Shown in pieces: positions 1 to 10,600 of a stretch of 64,000 bases of DNA. The stretch lies in IMG/VR virus record IMGVR_UViG_3300031841_003989, positions 1-64,000 of that record, one strand, 5' to 3'. The position numbers and the translations under genes were made by a program. The stretch is from a virus. Under the pieces are notes generated by a model that was given only the letters and a program-made list of their open reading frames with translations, was not told where the DNA came from and ran no database searches. The first letter of the stretch is position 1, and each line of letters begins with the position of its first letter.

Positions 1-60
1 GCTGGTGGCGTACCCGCTGGTGGCGTACCCGCTGGTGGCGTACCCGCTGGTGGCGTACCC
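1..60 (+). repeat. Four perfect 15-bp tandem repeats coding AGGVP
   Basis: The unit GCTGGTGGCGTACCC occurs four times without a mismatch and may continue to the left of the window. It is in frame and gives an elastin-like Val-Pro-Ala-Gly-Gly array. It is much richer in G+C than the surrounding DNA. Such arrays can change copy number by slippage in steps of five residues without breaking the frame. Confidence 0.95.
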
Positions 61-369
61 GCTGGGGCGGGGCCAGCACCAGTACGAGGTGGAGCACCTA
101 CTGGTATACCTGCTGCTGGAGCGGGAGCGGCAGGAGTACAAGTTCCGGTTCCTGGACCTCCACAGAAAGTTGAAATCACAGGAACAACACAAGTTAATGT
201 CAACCTCAATGGAACAGTATTAAACGCCGTTGTATCACAAGTTTACACAACAATATCACAAAGATTTACAGAATTAGCTAGGGCCTTTAGAGACAGTAAT
301 ACACCAGACGATCAAGCCAACGCTTTTGATAATGCGGCTGGTAATCTTCCTCCTCAACCAACACCATAA
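1..369 (+). CDS. C-terminal end of a tape-measure-like tail protein (5' partial)
   Basis: The reading frame open at the first base runs to a TAA just before the next tail gene and encodes 122 residues. It opens with four perfect copies of the pentapeptide AGGVP, followed by Gly/Ala/Pro-rich sequence. Then comes a more ordinary segment, KVEITGTTQVNVNLNG, a beta-like stretch resembling the C-termini of many phage tape-measure proteins, and a short helical tail ending in PPQPTP. An ATG frame starting at base 5 also reads through the repeat but stops at 223 and is a shadow. The frame chosen here is the only one that reaches the junction with the downstream gene. The tape-measure assignment rests on the C-terminal style and on the tail genes that follow. 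The N-terminus lies outside the window. Confidence 0.6.
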   Translation, partial: AGGVPAGGVPAGGVPAGGVPAGAGPAPVRGGAPTGIPAAGAGAAGVQVPVPGPPQKVEITGTTQVNVNLNGTVLNAVVSQVYTTISQRFTELARAFRDSNTPDDQANAFDNAAGNLPPQPTP

Positions 370-378
370 GGTTTTATT

Positions 379-2064
379 ATGCCAATTATAATAACAAAAG
401 ACTCAGTAGATTATTATCTGGTTCCGGCCCCGCTGGTGTCATTTAATAAGCAGAACTATAATAATATTGGTAGGCCCGGATTTGGTGCCGATTTTACCGC
501 TTCGTTGCAAGGAACATTAATTCAAACGCACGGTAATCCATATTATAGTGGTGGTACTGTAGATCTAAGCACTGAAACTTGGACAACAACACCAGAAGTT
601 GAATCTGCTGAAATTACAGCAGTTGGCAATAATGACCGATTAGATGCTACGATAAAGAAACAAGAGAAGATTCGATCTTTGTTTACCAACCCTGTAGTAA
701 ACGGAGTAGCACAACCAATAAAAGTGAGTATTCAAGGGTGGGATACTGGTCTTGAAGGATCTGGCCTTTCCTTTATGGCTTTTGTTGACGATGTTTCTTT
801 CGATGCTGACGGTAATTGGGCATCACCTAATAGTTATACCGTCAATTTAAGAAATGCTACATTTTTGTCAAGTGCTAATTCTGGAGAGTTTAGTGCCTAT
901 CAAAATGAAACTCAAAGTACATACAATATAACCAGTTTGTCTGAGACCTTTGATGTTTCTGAAGAAGGACAGCAAACATTAACTTTTGACAATAATTATA
1001 ACTTCACCAAAAACAATAAAGTTTATACCATCAACAGATCCATCAATGCTGTTGGGTCTCCAGTTTATGATGAAAACGGAGATTATGTTAGTGGCCTTGC
1101 TCCTTGGCAACAAGCCAGCGGATACATTTATGAATATCTTGGTTTGGGGTCTGGTCAATTACCTGACATCAGAACTACATTTTCTAATTTACTTGGTGAT
1201 GGATACAATATAGCAAATACCGTATACAATGAAAATGTTGATGCAGAAGCTGGTTCTTATGGTTTAACAGAAGTATACATTGCTTATAGCGGTGTTAGTC
1301 CAGTTATCGAAACAATAAATGTTGATAAAAGTTTAGCAGAAGCAGAAATCAACAGTATAACAGTCAATGGCACTATCAATGGGTTAAACACTATTGATGG
1401 TTTTGCTTCTAGCGGAAATGCTTTTAATAATGCTGAGACGTATTGGGAATCTATTTCAACAGGGGTTCCGCCAGACGCATATTATTATGCCCAAGCAGTT
1501 CTTGCTTCTGGTGGATGGTTACACCCAAAACCATTATCTCAATCTGTAGCAAGAGATTTTGCTGGTGGATCTATCAACTACAGCTTTACTTTTGATGATC
1601 GTCCACCAAACATTATTCCGGGTAGTGTTTCGGAAACAATCACAATAAACGATACATATCCGGGTGAAATATTTTCTGTTACTCCAGTTATTGGTAGAAG
1701 TCAACCAATTCTTCAGTACTTAAATTCTCGAAGTGAGTACAAAAGAAGCCTTTCTATCAATGTGACTATGGGTACTCAGACTCCTACGTGGAATACAACT
1801 ATTGGAACCGATGTTAATACTAGCGGAACGTTAAGTTCTGGACTAGCAGAATCTACAATACAAAGTTTGTTTATAACTCAAAAACCAAGTATAACAAATA
1901 GCGGTGAATTCAACTTGATTTACCAAGCTGCAAATCCAGTTAATGATCCTAACTTTAGTGTAGTAAATGGGAAATGTTTCCACTCAGCACCAACTGAGGA
2001 TTGGGATGCAAGATCAAGATCTTATTCTTACAATGTTGAATGGACCTATGAGAGGGCTGATTAA
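379..2064 (+). CDS. Putative tail/baseplate structural protein, 561 aa
   Basis: I do not recognise a named family. The protein is rich in Ser, Thr, Asn and Gly with many short beta-prone stretches, has a single Cys near the C-terminus, and shows no signal peptide or membrane segment. That composition is typical of phage tail or baseplate proteins. It follows the tape-measure-like gene by 9 bases, with AAGG upstream of the ATG, and its TAA overlaps the next start (TAATG), so the two are probably co-translated. Position between a tape-measure-like gene and a large hub-like protein suggests a baseplate or distal-tail role. This is inference from order. Confidence 0.6.
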   Translation: MPIIITKDSVDYYLVPAPLVSFNKQNYNNIGRPGFGADFTASLQGTLIQTHGNPYYSGGTVDLSTETWTTTPEVESAEITAVGNNDRLDATIKKQEKIRSLFTNPVVNGVAQPIKVSIQGWDTGLEGSGLSFMAFVDDVSFDADGNWASPNSYTVNLRNATFLSSANSGEFSAYQNETQSTYNITSLSETFDVSEEGQQTLTFDNNYNFTKNNKVYTINRSINAVGSPVYDENGDYVSGLAPWQQASGYIYEYLGLGSGQLPDIRTTFSNLLGDGYNIANTVYNENVDAEAGSYGLTEVYIAYSGVSPVIETINVDKSLAEAEINSITVNGTINGLNTIDGFASSGNAFNNAETYWESISTGVPPDAYYYAQAVLASGGWLHPKPLSQSVARDFAGGSINYSFTFDDRPPNIIPGSVSETITINDTYPGEIFSVTPVIGRSQPILQYLNSRSEYKRSLSINVTMGTQTPTWNTTIGTDVNTSGTLSSGLAESTIQSLFITQKPSITNSGEFNLIYQAANPVNDPNFSVVNGKCFHSAPTEDWDARSRSYSYNVEWTYERAD

Positions 2065-5000
2065 TGTCTGACATACAACCTTTTGGAACTTCTACAGACG
2101 GAGCACAACCAGATTTGGCCGTTATTAAGGCTTTTGGTTGTACCGTTATAGATTTTAGTGTATCTGCTGATTGGTCATCACAAGCTGGTAGCCTCAGTTT
2201 TAAAATCATAGAAGATGAAGCTGATGGTGACAGGCTGGTTATACCAGTTCTTGGATCACCCCATTTGTTTGAACTAAAGGATACCAGCGATAATGTTCTG
2301 TTTCAGTACATTGGATTGGTTGATTCCTTTAGTAGGTCATCAAGCACCTCTAAAACATATTCTGTACAGCTCACAAGTCCTTTGACTATTCTTTCTGCAA
2401 CGCAAGTTATATTAGATGGATTTTTAGGTTTTGGAGGCTCCATTGAAGGATTGTCAGATTTTAGCGGAACTGGTATTTATGAATTTGGCAGTAGAAATTC
2501 TAATATCCTTACTGATAATACACCAAGTGCAAGTGGTTGGTGGAATGTTTCAAACCTTATCAATACTTTTGGATTATTGGAAAATGAAGATCCTCTATAT
2601 AGAGTTCCTTTTCAATATAATATCTTTGGTGATCCAGTATTGTACGGGGATTATGGTTTTTCCGGCAGAAGTGAAGATGGAATACCTTTAATTAAATTAA
2701 TGTATGCTTTGCATGTAGGTATAAATCACCTGCCAGTTATTAGCGATAGTCAAAGACAACAAACTCAGGGTGGTAATCTTCTTTTTGGTAGACATAATTA
2801 CAATATCAATAGAGATGATGAAGCTATACCTTATTATTATCACTTTGACGCTCTTGGTTTTTATAATCAAGTAAAGGATAGGTTGGGTCCGCAATATAGA
2901 GTTGGTGGATCATCAAAGAGCTTGAATGAAATAATTGCAGATATATGTGGCGAGGCTAATCTAGAATACTATTGCTATATCGATTTATATACTGATACAA
3001 GTATCGGAGACCCAACATTACAAGAGGATGACCCTAATTGGACCCAACCTGCCATTTGTAACTGGACTGGATTAAACACTAATAAATTTAGCACCACCGG
3101 TGGAAAATATGGTGGAACAATTAGAATTCAGACTGTTGACAAGAACTCATTTATAAATCAATATAAACCTTTTAGCAATATTGCCTATAGCTTAATAGGT
3201 TTAGAAGTTCCAGATTTAAAAGATGTATATTGGACTGGCGTAGATGATACTGGTATTCACCCAGGTAAACGCCCCATCAGTAATTCCGATTATGGATTAG
3301 CAACACCCGAACTCAGCGGTATATATTCAGATCCATTAGATTCTAAAGGATTGGATTTTGCCAATGAGGGATTTACAGATGTGGGAACTCAATCCATCGC
3401 CAATGGTGGAAAATTTCCAGTAGCTACAGAGTATTGGGATTCCGACAAACTGGATGATTTAAAAATTGCTAGTTCTGATATATCCATCAAACTAAATGAT
3501 CTTACAATAATGAAGGTTATTACCGGTGGTAAACAAAGTAGGCTAGTTACAGTCCCCAAAAAACACTTAAAGTGTTACTGGGGGGATATCATACTGCCGA
3601 ATGCTATAGACCCAACAACTATCGATACTGAAACTGATCCTCTTGGGATACAACAAACTTCTTTAAGAAAAGTTCCAGTAGTTACAACTCAATTAGACCC
3701 CTCTGACATGGATGATTTCATTTTTATAGATATGAAAGATATTGTTGGGGATATAAACGTGCAAGGGGTTTTTCATAGAGGTGTATATGCCGCATCTATG
3801 TATGAAATAAGAATAGCTATAGGGTCAACTAATGCAAATGCATTTGATAAATGGCTGGAGTTTATGAAAGCCTATAAATATGCTAAATTAGATTTATTAA
3901 GAGAATACTATTATCCTGACTGTTACGAAGTATTTGATACTAAATTAAACACATCACCAGGTGCGGAGGTGGAACAAACAAGTGAATTACAAAATAAAAG
4001 AAAGCGAGCTGCTGGTAAGTATAATTCTGCTGGTGGTTCAGCATTTGGGGAATGTATATCTCAGTTGGGATATTTTACGCACTCACAACAGCAAATTGGA
4101 CCATATGACCAAATACCTAGCAAAAATGCTGATGGATCGCCAGTATCAGAACCAGGTGAAGATGGTTCAGAAACTCTTTTAAGTTGTGGCGTAGCAGAAA
4201 GCAATATGGTTAGAGATTTGCTTCCTAAAATTCACGAAAAAATAAAAGCGATTGGAGATACTCATTATGGTAAAAGCTGGTATCTTCCAGTTCCTTACTT
4301 TAAAACCAAAGAAGATTTAGATGGGAATAATCTTGTTGGAAACTTTGAGCGTTCTTGGGAATTAGTTGATTCTGCTTATGTTGAACCTTCGAGTTATTAT
4401 CCGAGAAAAATTCCGCAATCTAATCAGTTTATAAATGGAGGCACAGTATCACCATTTGTTAACTATGATTTTAATTTTGTTTTTGATACAGGTAATGCAA
4501 ATAGCGGAACATATGATGAGGCTTATATCCAACAATTAAACAGCCTTATAGATAATAAGACCAAAGAGGTGTTTAACTTTTCAGAATATTCTTTAGATCA
4601 ATTGTGTACTACGCAATACTCTGGTGTTTCTATTATTCATGCAGCACCTCAATCTATAGGAAATGAGTATTCTTTTCTTCCGTATGCTTATGATTATTAT
4701 TACGATAGAACTTTACTACCTTTTTATTATTATGAAAGCGGGATTCCTACATATTATGCTGCCAATTCCGGTCAAGCCTATAAAAGCGAGCAGTTAGGCC
4801 CTATAACCGTTGGTCAATATGAAAATCAAATCACTTGGGAAAGCGGAACTGCTGGATTTCCTATTTTTGAGTGGGATGCTAGCGGAGTGCCAAAATTACC
4901 CACACAAAATATAAGTCCTGGATTTGAAGAAAGACCAACCCAAGTTGAAACAAGTGGCATACCAAGAGGAATTGGTGTATATAATTATAGCGAATCATTT

Positions 5001-5840
5001 CTTGATGGTTTTGGAAGTCCAAAGCCAGGACTCAAAAACCCATTGTTATTACCAATACACACAGCCACTGGACATTTAGAGACTACAATAAGTGGTCTAT
5101 ATAGTCTCGATTATGAAGACAATGGTAGGTTTCAATTTGCATATGTTAAATGCTCAACAGGAAAAGTATTTTTACCGCCCGTAAAGGATACTGGAATTAT
5201 AGGAAAGGAAGATTTAAAGGGTATACTTAGCTCCTCCCATATGACTACATCAAAAGGTCCGGTAAGTGGTCCAGGTTCAGGACTTACACAGCAACCTCGA
5301 ATTAATGAAAATAAAATTAGTACAAATTTATATCCTACCCCAATAGCAATAACTCCAAAATCTATAAGTTATGCACAAATATCCAATAGACATGTTTATG
5401 GACCTTGGATTACCGCCGTAGATGCTGTTGCATTTAGGGGCAAAATTGAATACGAGCAGGATGATTCTTTGGTGCCAGAAAACTTCCTAATTCCAACAAA
5501 CTTTGGCCAATTTGGAGATTTCACGCTATCACAAACAAGTGGACTAGAAGGTTTAAATCTAGCTGCACAGGGTAGAGCAAACGCAATAGATGACTTCACT
5601 TTATTTGCTGTAGAAGAAGGAAGTATAAAAATACCTGGAGCACCTGCCATAAAGAGGATTGGCGACTCTCTTTATGGTTTACCTCAAGTTACTGATATCA
5701 GTGTCAATGTTAGCAATTCAAACATAGATACGTCTTACAGTTTTAAAACTATTTCTCCTAGATTTAATAAAAATAATAGAGATATAGAAAAAACTTTGTC
5801 TAAAATATCTAATAAGATCAAGAAAATTAAATTTAGGTAA
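2064..5840 (+). CDS. Large tail hub/baseplate-like protein, 1258 aa
   Basis: The N-terminal 130 residues (DFSVSADWSSQAGSLSFKII, then FELKD and YIGLVDSFSRSSS) look like the tail-hub fold in which a protein describes a local frame and binding surface. The rest is long, aromatic-rich and low in Cys. The C-terminus, with TSYSFKTISPRFNKNNRDIE and a basic tail, resembles the ends of hub proteins from marine myophage-like tails. It starts on the base that ends the previous gene and is followed after 7 bases by another virion gene. A role at the tail tip is inferred from size, start and position. It could instead be a fused hub-spike protein. Confidence 0.55.
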   Translation: MSDIQPFGTSTDGAQPDLAVIKAFGCTVIDFSVSADWSSQAGSLSFKIIEDEADGDRLVIPVLGSPHLFELKDTSDNVLFQYIGLVDSFSRSSSTSKTYSVQLTSPLTILSATQVILDGFLGFGGSIEGLSDFSGTGIYEFGSRNSNILTDNTPSASGWWNVSNLINTFGLLENEDPLYRVPFQYNIFGDPVLYGDYGFSGRSEDGIPLIKLMYALHVGINHLPVISDSQRQQTQGGNLLFGRHNYNINRDDEAIPYYYHFDALGFYNQVKDRLGPQYRVGGSSKSLNEIIADICGEANLEYYCYIDLYTDTSIGDPTLQEDDPNWTQPAICNWTGLNTNKFSTTGGKYGGTIRIQTVDKNSFINQYKPFSNIAYSLIGLEVPDLKDVYWTGVDDTGIHPGKRPISNSDYGLATPELSGIYSDPLDSKGLDFANEGFTDVGTQSIANGGKFPVATEYWDSDKLDDLKIASSDISIKLNDLTIMKVITGGKQSRLVTVPKKHLKCYWGDIILPNAIDPTTIDTETDPLGIQQTSLRKVPVVTTQLDPSDMDDFIFIDMKDIVGDINVQGVFHRGVYAASMYEIRIAIGSTNANAFDKWLEFMKAYKYAKLDLLREYYYPDCYEVFDTKLNTSPGAEVEQTSELQNKRKRAAGKYNSAGGSAFGECISQLGYFTHSQQQIGPYDQIPSKNADGSPVSEPGEDGSETLLSCGVAESNMVRDLLPKIHEKIKAIGDTHYGKSWYLPVPYFKTKEDLDGNNLVGNFERSWELVDSAYVEPSSYYPRKIPQSNQFINGGTVSPFVNYDFNFVFDTGNANSGTYDEAYIQQLNSLIDNKTKEVFNFSEYSLDQLCTTQYSGVSIIHAAPQSIGNEYSFLPYAYDYYYDRTLLPFYYYESGIPTYYAANSGQAYKSEQLGPITVGQYENQITWESGTAGFPIFEWDASGVPKLPTQNISPGFEERPTQVETSGIPRGIGVYNYSESFLDGFGSPKPGLKNPLLLPIHTATGHLETTISGLYSLDYEDNGRFQFAYVKCSTGKVFLPPVKDTGIIGKEDLKGILSSSHMTTSKGPVSGPGSGLTQQPRINENKISTNLYPTPIAITPKSISYAQISNRHVYGPWITAVDAVAFRGKIEYEQDDSLVPENFLIPTNFGQFGDFTLSQTSGLEGLNLAAQGRANAIDDFTLFAVEEGSIKIPGAPAIKRIGDSLYGLPQVTDISVNVSNSNIDTSYSFKTISPRFNKNNRDIEKTLSKISNKIKKIKFR

Positions 5841-5847
5841 GGACATT

Positions 5848-7620
5848 ATGCCTACAAATAAAGAACCTGATTATAACAATATTAGAAGAAATAATTCTCT
5901 AATTGTTGGTGAAATCGCTACTACGCTTCGGGCACAAGGAAATATTGAGGCTACGGGTACAATTATTGGAACCGGCGTCGATTCTCCAATTATGTCCGGA
6001 GTGTATAGTGCTATTCCGTCTGTATCAATTGGTATTCTTGATCACGATTCCTTCTTGGAAAGTTCAAGGGATTTTATAGATGTTACTGGCAATAATTCTG
6101 ATTTTCACCCCTGGAACAGTATGGGTGCAATAGGTCTGGATGGTATCTTTGCACCATACTCTACACATTCTGATTCTGGTCGAGCGGGTCCATTCTTGCC
6201 AACTTGGACAAATCCTACAAACACTTCTGATCCTAATAGCAAAACTTTAAATCCATTTAACCCATTCGATAATCTGACAACCTATATAGATGTGTCAGGT
6301 ACTTCGGATTTTGTTGAAGATGATCCTTGGACAAGTGGTGGTCACAGCATATCGTTTGCTTTGAATCACAATCCTTACGATCCAGAAGTTACAGGTATTT
6401 ATCCATCTGGTAAAGGTGCTCCGGTTTCATATTCTTTCGAAAGAGATCACTTTGCTAGACACACAGCAGAAATTTCTGGCATTAGAGGTGTTGGGTTAAG
6501 AGCACCGCTTGTGATGACTGGTTGGGGATACAATACGGATGGAGATCCGGTTCCAACTGGTGATGCTACTATCAATGGAATATCCAACATTCATCCAGAA
6601 GCTATGTGGAACCCTGCCGTATGGAAATCTGGCCCAGTTGATTTAAGATGGGATGAAGCAAGAGGTGTTTGGACTGGTGGTAATACAACAATTATTTCAC
6701 TCGTCAAGGTCACAAATACATACAATCCTCCAAACTTTTCATATGAAGTAGATAGAAGTTATAACAGATCTCAATTCTCAAGAAATTCACCAAGTGTACA
6801 AAGAACATTTGTCGCTGATGATCCAATCTATGATGCGGAATATGTTGCTTATACTGGAAATCCAGACAATACTGGCGTATATGAACAATTAGATTTTGCT
6901 GGACTAGAGTTTCCTTATTACGAAGCATTTGTGATTAGAGATACTAGAGATGCTGTTGGTGCCGGGGACTATTATAATAGTTGGTCAGAAGACTGTCATG
7001 ACTGTGGACATGTTTCTAACCCATGTCCTTCGGGAACTTTTCCTAGACACGAGAGCAGCGGAACAATTATAGAAAACAAAAAGATTCTCATCGAAAACCC
7101 ATTAAGGCAAAATTTGGATGTTGGAGATCTAGCCTTTACAGTCAATACCGGAAGAAAGAAGAAGATCAATACTGGTAGTTTTACTGGAGGTACTGGACAA
7201 GATGGCGTTGTTACATTAACTACTGACGCCAGTGGCAATGCTAGTATTAACGTTGTAGATGGTGGAACTGGGTATACTTTTGGTGCCTTTGCTGTTCCAG
7301 TTGGTGGATGTAACATATGTACTGATATTGCCTTAACAGTTGTTGGGGGTGAAATAACTGGTGGAACACTTACCCCATCTGCTGGATTTCCAAACAATGC
7401 ATCATGTTCAGTAGATGTATATCCTAACGATGCTACGGTACAAACAGAATCCTTACCAATACATTGGATTTTACAAGCTGAATTTAAATCACAACAATTT
7501 GTTACACATGTGGAATGTGATGCTGGACTATTACAAACATGTAGTATGAAAATACAAACTCAAGGTTTTAAAACTTGTGAATGGTGTGGTGAAGATACTA
7601 CTCTCATCAATTCATTCTAA
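5848..7620 (+). CDS. Putative virion/tail fibre protein with inserted beta domain, 590 aa
   Basis: This is a Gly/Asn/Ser-rich structural-type protein with no enzymatic motif I recognise. Around residues 435-530 there is an inserted segment with GTGQDGVVTLTTDASGNAS and VDGGTGYTFG, a repeat style common in phage fibre and decoration proteins. Cysteines appear in CxxC-like groups: CHDCGH near residue 385, CNIC in the inserted domain and CEWCG close to the C-terminus. This foreshadows the extreme Cys content of the next gene. AAGGA lies 5 bases before the ATG. It is probably a tail-surface component assembled with its neighbours. Confidence 0.55.
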   Translation: MPTNKEPDYNNIRRNNSLIVGEIATTLRAQGNIEATGTIIGTGVDSPIMSGVYSAIPSVSIGILDHDSFLESSRDFIDVTGNNSDFHPWNSMGAIGLDGIFAPYSTHSDSGRAGPFLPTWTNPTNTSDPNSKTLNPFNPFDNLTTYIDVSGTSDFVEDDPWTSGGHSISFALNHNPYDPEVTGIYPSGKGAPVSYSFERDHFARHTAEISGIRGVGLRAPLVMTGWGYNTDGDPVPTGDATINGISNIHPEAMWNPAVWKSGPVDLRWDEARGVWTGGNTTIISLVKVTNTYNPPNFSYEVDRSYNRSQFSRNSPSVQRTFVADDPIYDAEYVAYTGNPDNTGVYEQLDFAGLEFPYYEAFVIRDTRDAVGAGDYYNSWSEDCHDCGHVSNPCPSGTFPRHESSGTIIENKKILIENPLRQNLDVGDLAFTVNTGRKKKINTGSFTGGTGQDGVVTLTTDASGNASINVVDGGTGYTFGAFAVPVGGCNICTDIALTVVGGEITGGTLTPSAGFPNNASCSVDVYPNDATVQTESLPIHWILQAEFKSQQFVTHVECDAGLLQTCSMKIQTQGFKTCEWCGEDTTLINSF

Positions 7621-7638
7621 AATAGGAAATAGGATATA

Positions 7639-10600
7639 ATGGCTGGAGACATTTACGAAGGCTGCTATTCGTGCGGCTCAGATTGTATACAAACACAGTT
7701 CTGTTTAGAGGAAACTGCAAATGTTGGTCTTCCTAAACATCTGAACGTGAAATTAATTGCCAACCCAACCTTTTGGGGTTTTGGATCGAATGAAACAAAC
7801 GTGCTGATTTCTGGGTGGGCATTTTTTAATGATGGTCACTTTGATTTCTTTGATGGATATGATGAAAACCATTTTGCCACAAAAACATGCGGAATGGTCA
7901 CTCAGGGTCCATATGCTAATGAGCAACGACCAGATGTATTTTATAGATCTGTTTATACACCCACTGGTGTTATACATTATGGTTCTGATGGTTATGAAGA
8001 TGGCATAGAACGTGGTGGAGCAGAGATTTATTTGGTAGACCAACAGGCTGGTCAAAGTGCAGATGGCGGCAGACCAACTAGCGATGGAGCGTCCTGCGAC
8101 GACAATGATCCCACTCAGATCTTCAAGAAATACCCAGAAAACTTTGGTCTTGGAAACAAGATCTTATTTGCCGATGGTATTTATAAAAATGCTACTGGTG
8201 CATGGAGGCTCGTAGACGTAGAAACTCCAAACTCTGGAAACTTTGGCGAGTTTATTACCGTGGCATCGGTTTGTACTTCTGGCACTCCACCAACAGGAGT
8301 TGCACCAACTGGAGCAAAACAATCATTAATTAGACATAGAAATTTCCTTTCAAACTACGATCCGTTCAGATATAGAGCGTTAGGTGATTATCCTTCATGT
8401 TTACCTGATGGCAGTGTTGTAGATAGATACAAAGGTGTAGTTAACGAAATCGTCAGAAACACCGCTGTTAATAATTTAGCATATGCTGATGTTTCTTACA
8501 ATGGCACTTCTGCTGATGCTTTGTTTCGTGGAGGATCAATACATCTTGATCTTAATGGTTTAGATGATACTTATAGCAACCACTTTAAGATTGTTGATGT
8601 TTCTGATCAAGGCAGTAGCACAAGAGTTTTTCTTGCCGGAACTTTTGGTCAGGAAAACTTCACCACACCAATCAACGAATCCGGCACATGGGTTATGGGC
8701 AACAGCTATGACCCATCAACATGCTGTAGTAATTTTGCTTACGGGGTAGACAATACCTATAAAAGAGCAAATCTTGATACCAACTACCACAACGATTTTG
8801 GTAGAGCGTTCAACAACGCGAAGAATCTAAGGCAATCTAATAGGTTTCCGGAAAATAGATTTATAGCACCATTTGATTCTATTACTCCGACTGTGGCAAG
8901 TGGCACAGTAAGAACAGATAAATCATATCCTTCAGTTGATACTGATGGAACAGTGTTGTTGGATGGTGATGTTCCGGTATATGAAAGAAAAATGCCATAC
9001 AACGGTCCATTCTTTGAAGTGGATTTATACGACCTAAATACACGACGTGATCAAAAAAGAAACTTTGAAATAGGTAGAAATTTCACATGTGCTACGAAGC
9101 GTAATACTCTGGATATGTTTCCGGGCTGTATCACTCAAACTTACTCTTTTAACGGATGTGGTGGCGGAACAGAATGGAATACCCAACGAATTCCAAGAAT
9201 GTCTTTTGTTTATCGTGGTGCTAATTTTTATGATACATGTAACTTTGATTCAAGTGGTCTACCTTTTGCTGATTGGAATAATTCACTACCAACTAATATA
9301 GATCAACTAAGAAGTGGACTTGCTGGTCTTGAGATTAATATGTTCATCAATCTGGACGATGCCAGGGGTGCGATGATCAAACCGGAAGTTCCTTGTGATT
9401 GCGACAGCATTGACGGACGTGTAAACTCTCCTCAGTGGGAATATATTACATCACCAATAACCTTCCCAAGCTTTCCTAAATGGGATTTATATCCAGATGA
9501 GTATGGGTGTCAAGAACCTAAGTTCCAAAAAGACCAAGCATTTAATGAGTGCGGTATAGCAGATCCTCCATGCTGTGGATTTGATACATTTGACTGGGTT
9601 TGTAATATCAAGCAACCATACACAACTTATGGATACATGAGAAGTTTATGCGGCCAGCAAAAAGATGACAGAATGTCTGTTATCAGTAATGGATTTAGTC
9701 AGCTCATTCAACAAGGAGATGCTAGAAATACAACACCGGGGTCTGGAAACAACGAACCAGTATATTGGGAATTCTCAAATCCAGATGTCATGTTTAGCGG
9801 TCAAGCTGATGGAGGAGATCCCCCTTTTATCGGAACTGGTAATTATCCTTTCTGGGGTGTGGCCGACGAATCAGGAAGGTTGGTAGCACCATATTTTAGG
9901 AATACATTGACCAGTGGTTCTTACACCGACTGCGGAGGGTCTCAAAGTTTTAATTATCTGTCATTTGATAGATGTGGAACCGCACAAAGTGGATGGCCCA
10001 CTGACAATGTTCCCTTTTTAATTGAAATTGACCACGACGATTCTTGCCTTCAATGTGTTACTCCTCAAATGGAGGAAACAGCAATAACTGCTACACTACA
10101 AGGTTTGGATACCAAATATAGCTACAACACAATTACTGGAGAGCATGGTTTTAATTATTGCTTATACAAAGGCATAAGAGAAGCTCCTATAAACTACACT
10201 TGTGCGAGTGGATGGCCAGGACCATGCGAAGCCAAGGGCAGTGGTGGAATTTTTGACAACTTTGATGATTATGTAGAAAATTTACAAAATCCATATACGG
10301 GTAATACCTGTCAGTTAGCAACTGGTAATTCGGTTACTCTAGAACCAATATTTGCATATGGAACTGGAACTCAAAGTTTATTACTTGGTTATTCCACATG
10401 GAATACCGCTAACTCTTTTGTAAAACTTACTGGTTGGAATTGGGAAGATAATTTTATAGAAACTGATGGTAATATCACTGCTGGAACTAGAGATGGACTT
10501 CCTTATACGACTTATGTTTCGATGAGATTAGCTTGTCCAGAAATGCTAGAGTTTCTATTTAAACCTTATCCAAGTGGATATATTGATATCGCTAATTATA

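Noticed and set aside
1-60. Tandem repeats as a CRISPR array
   Set aside because: Units are 15 bp with no spacers and are in-frame coding sequence.
5-223. ATG-started open frame through the 15-bp repeats (AYPLV repeats)
   Set aside because: It stops at 223, while frame 1 continues open to 369 and joins the tail gene order. The repeat keeps several frames open by chance.
6996-7397. 133-codon open frame antisense to the fibre gene
   Set aside because: It is a shadow of the Gly/Thr-rich domain on the other strand and has no neighbours on that strand.
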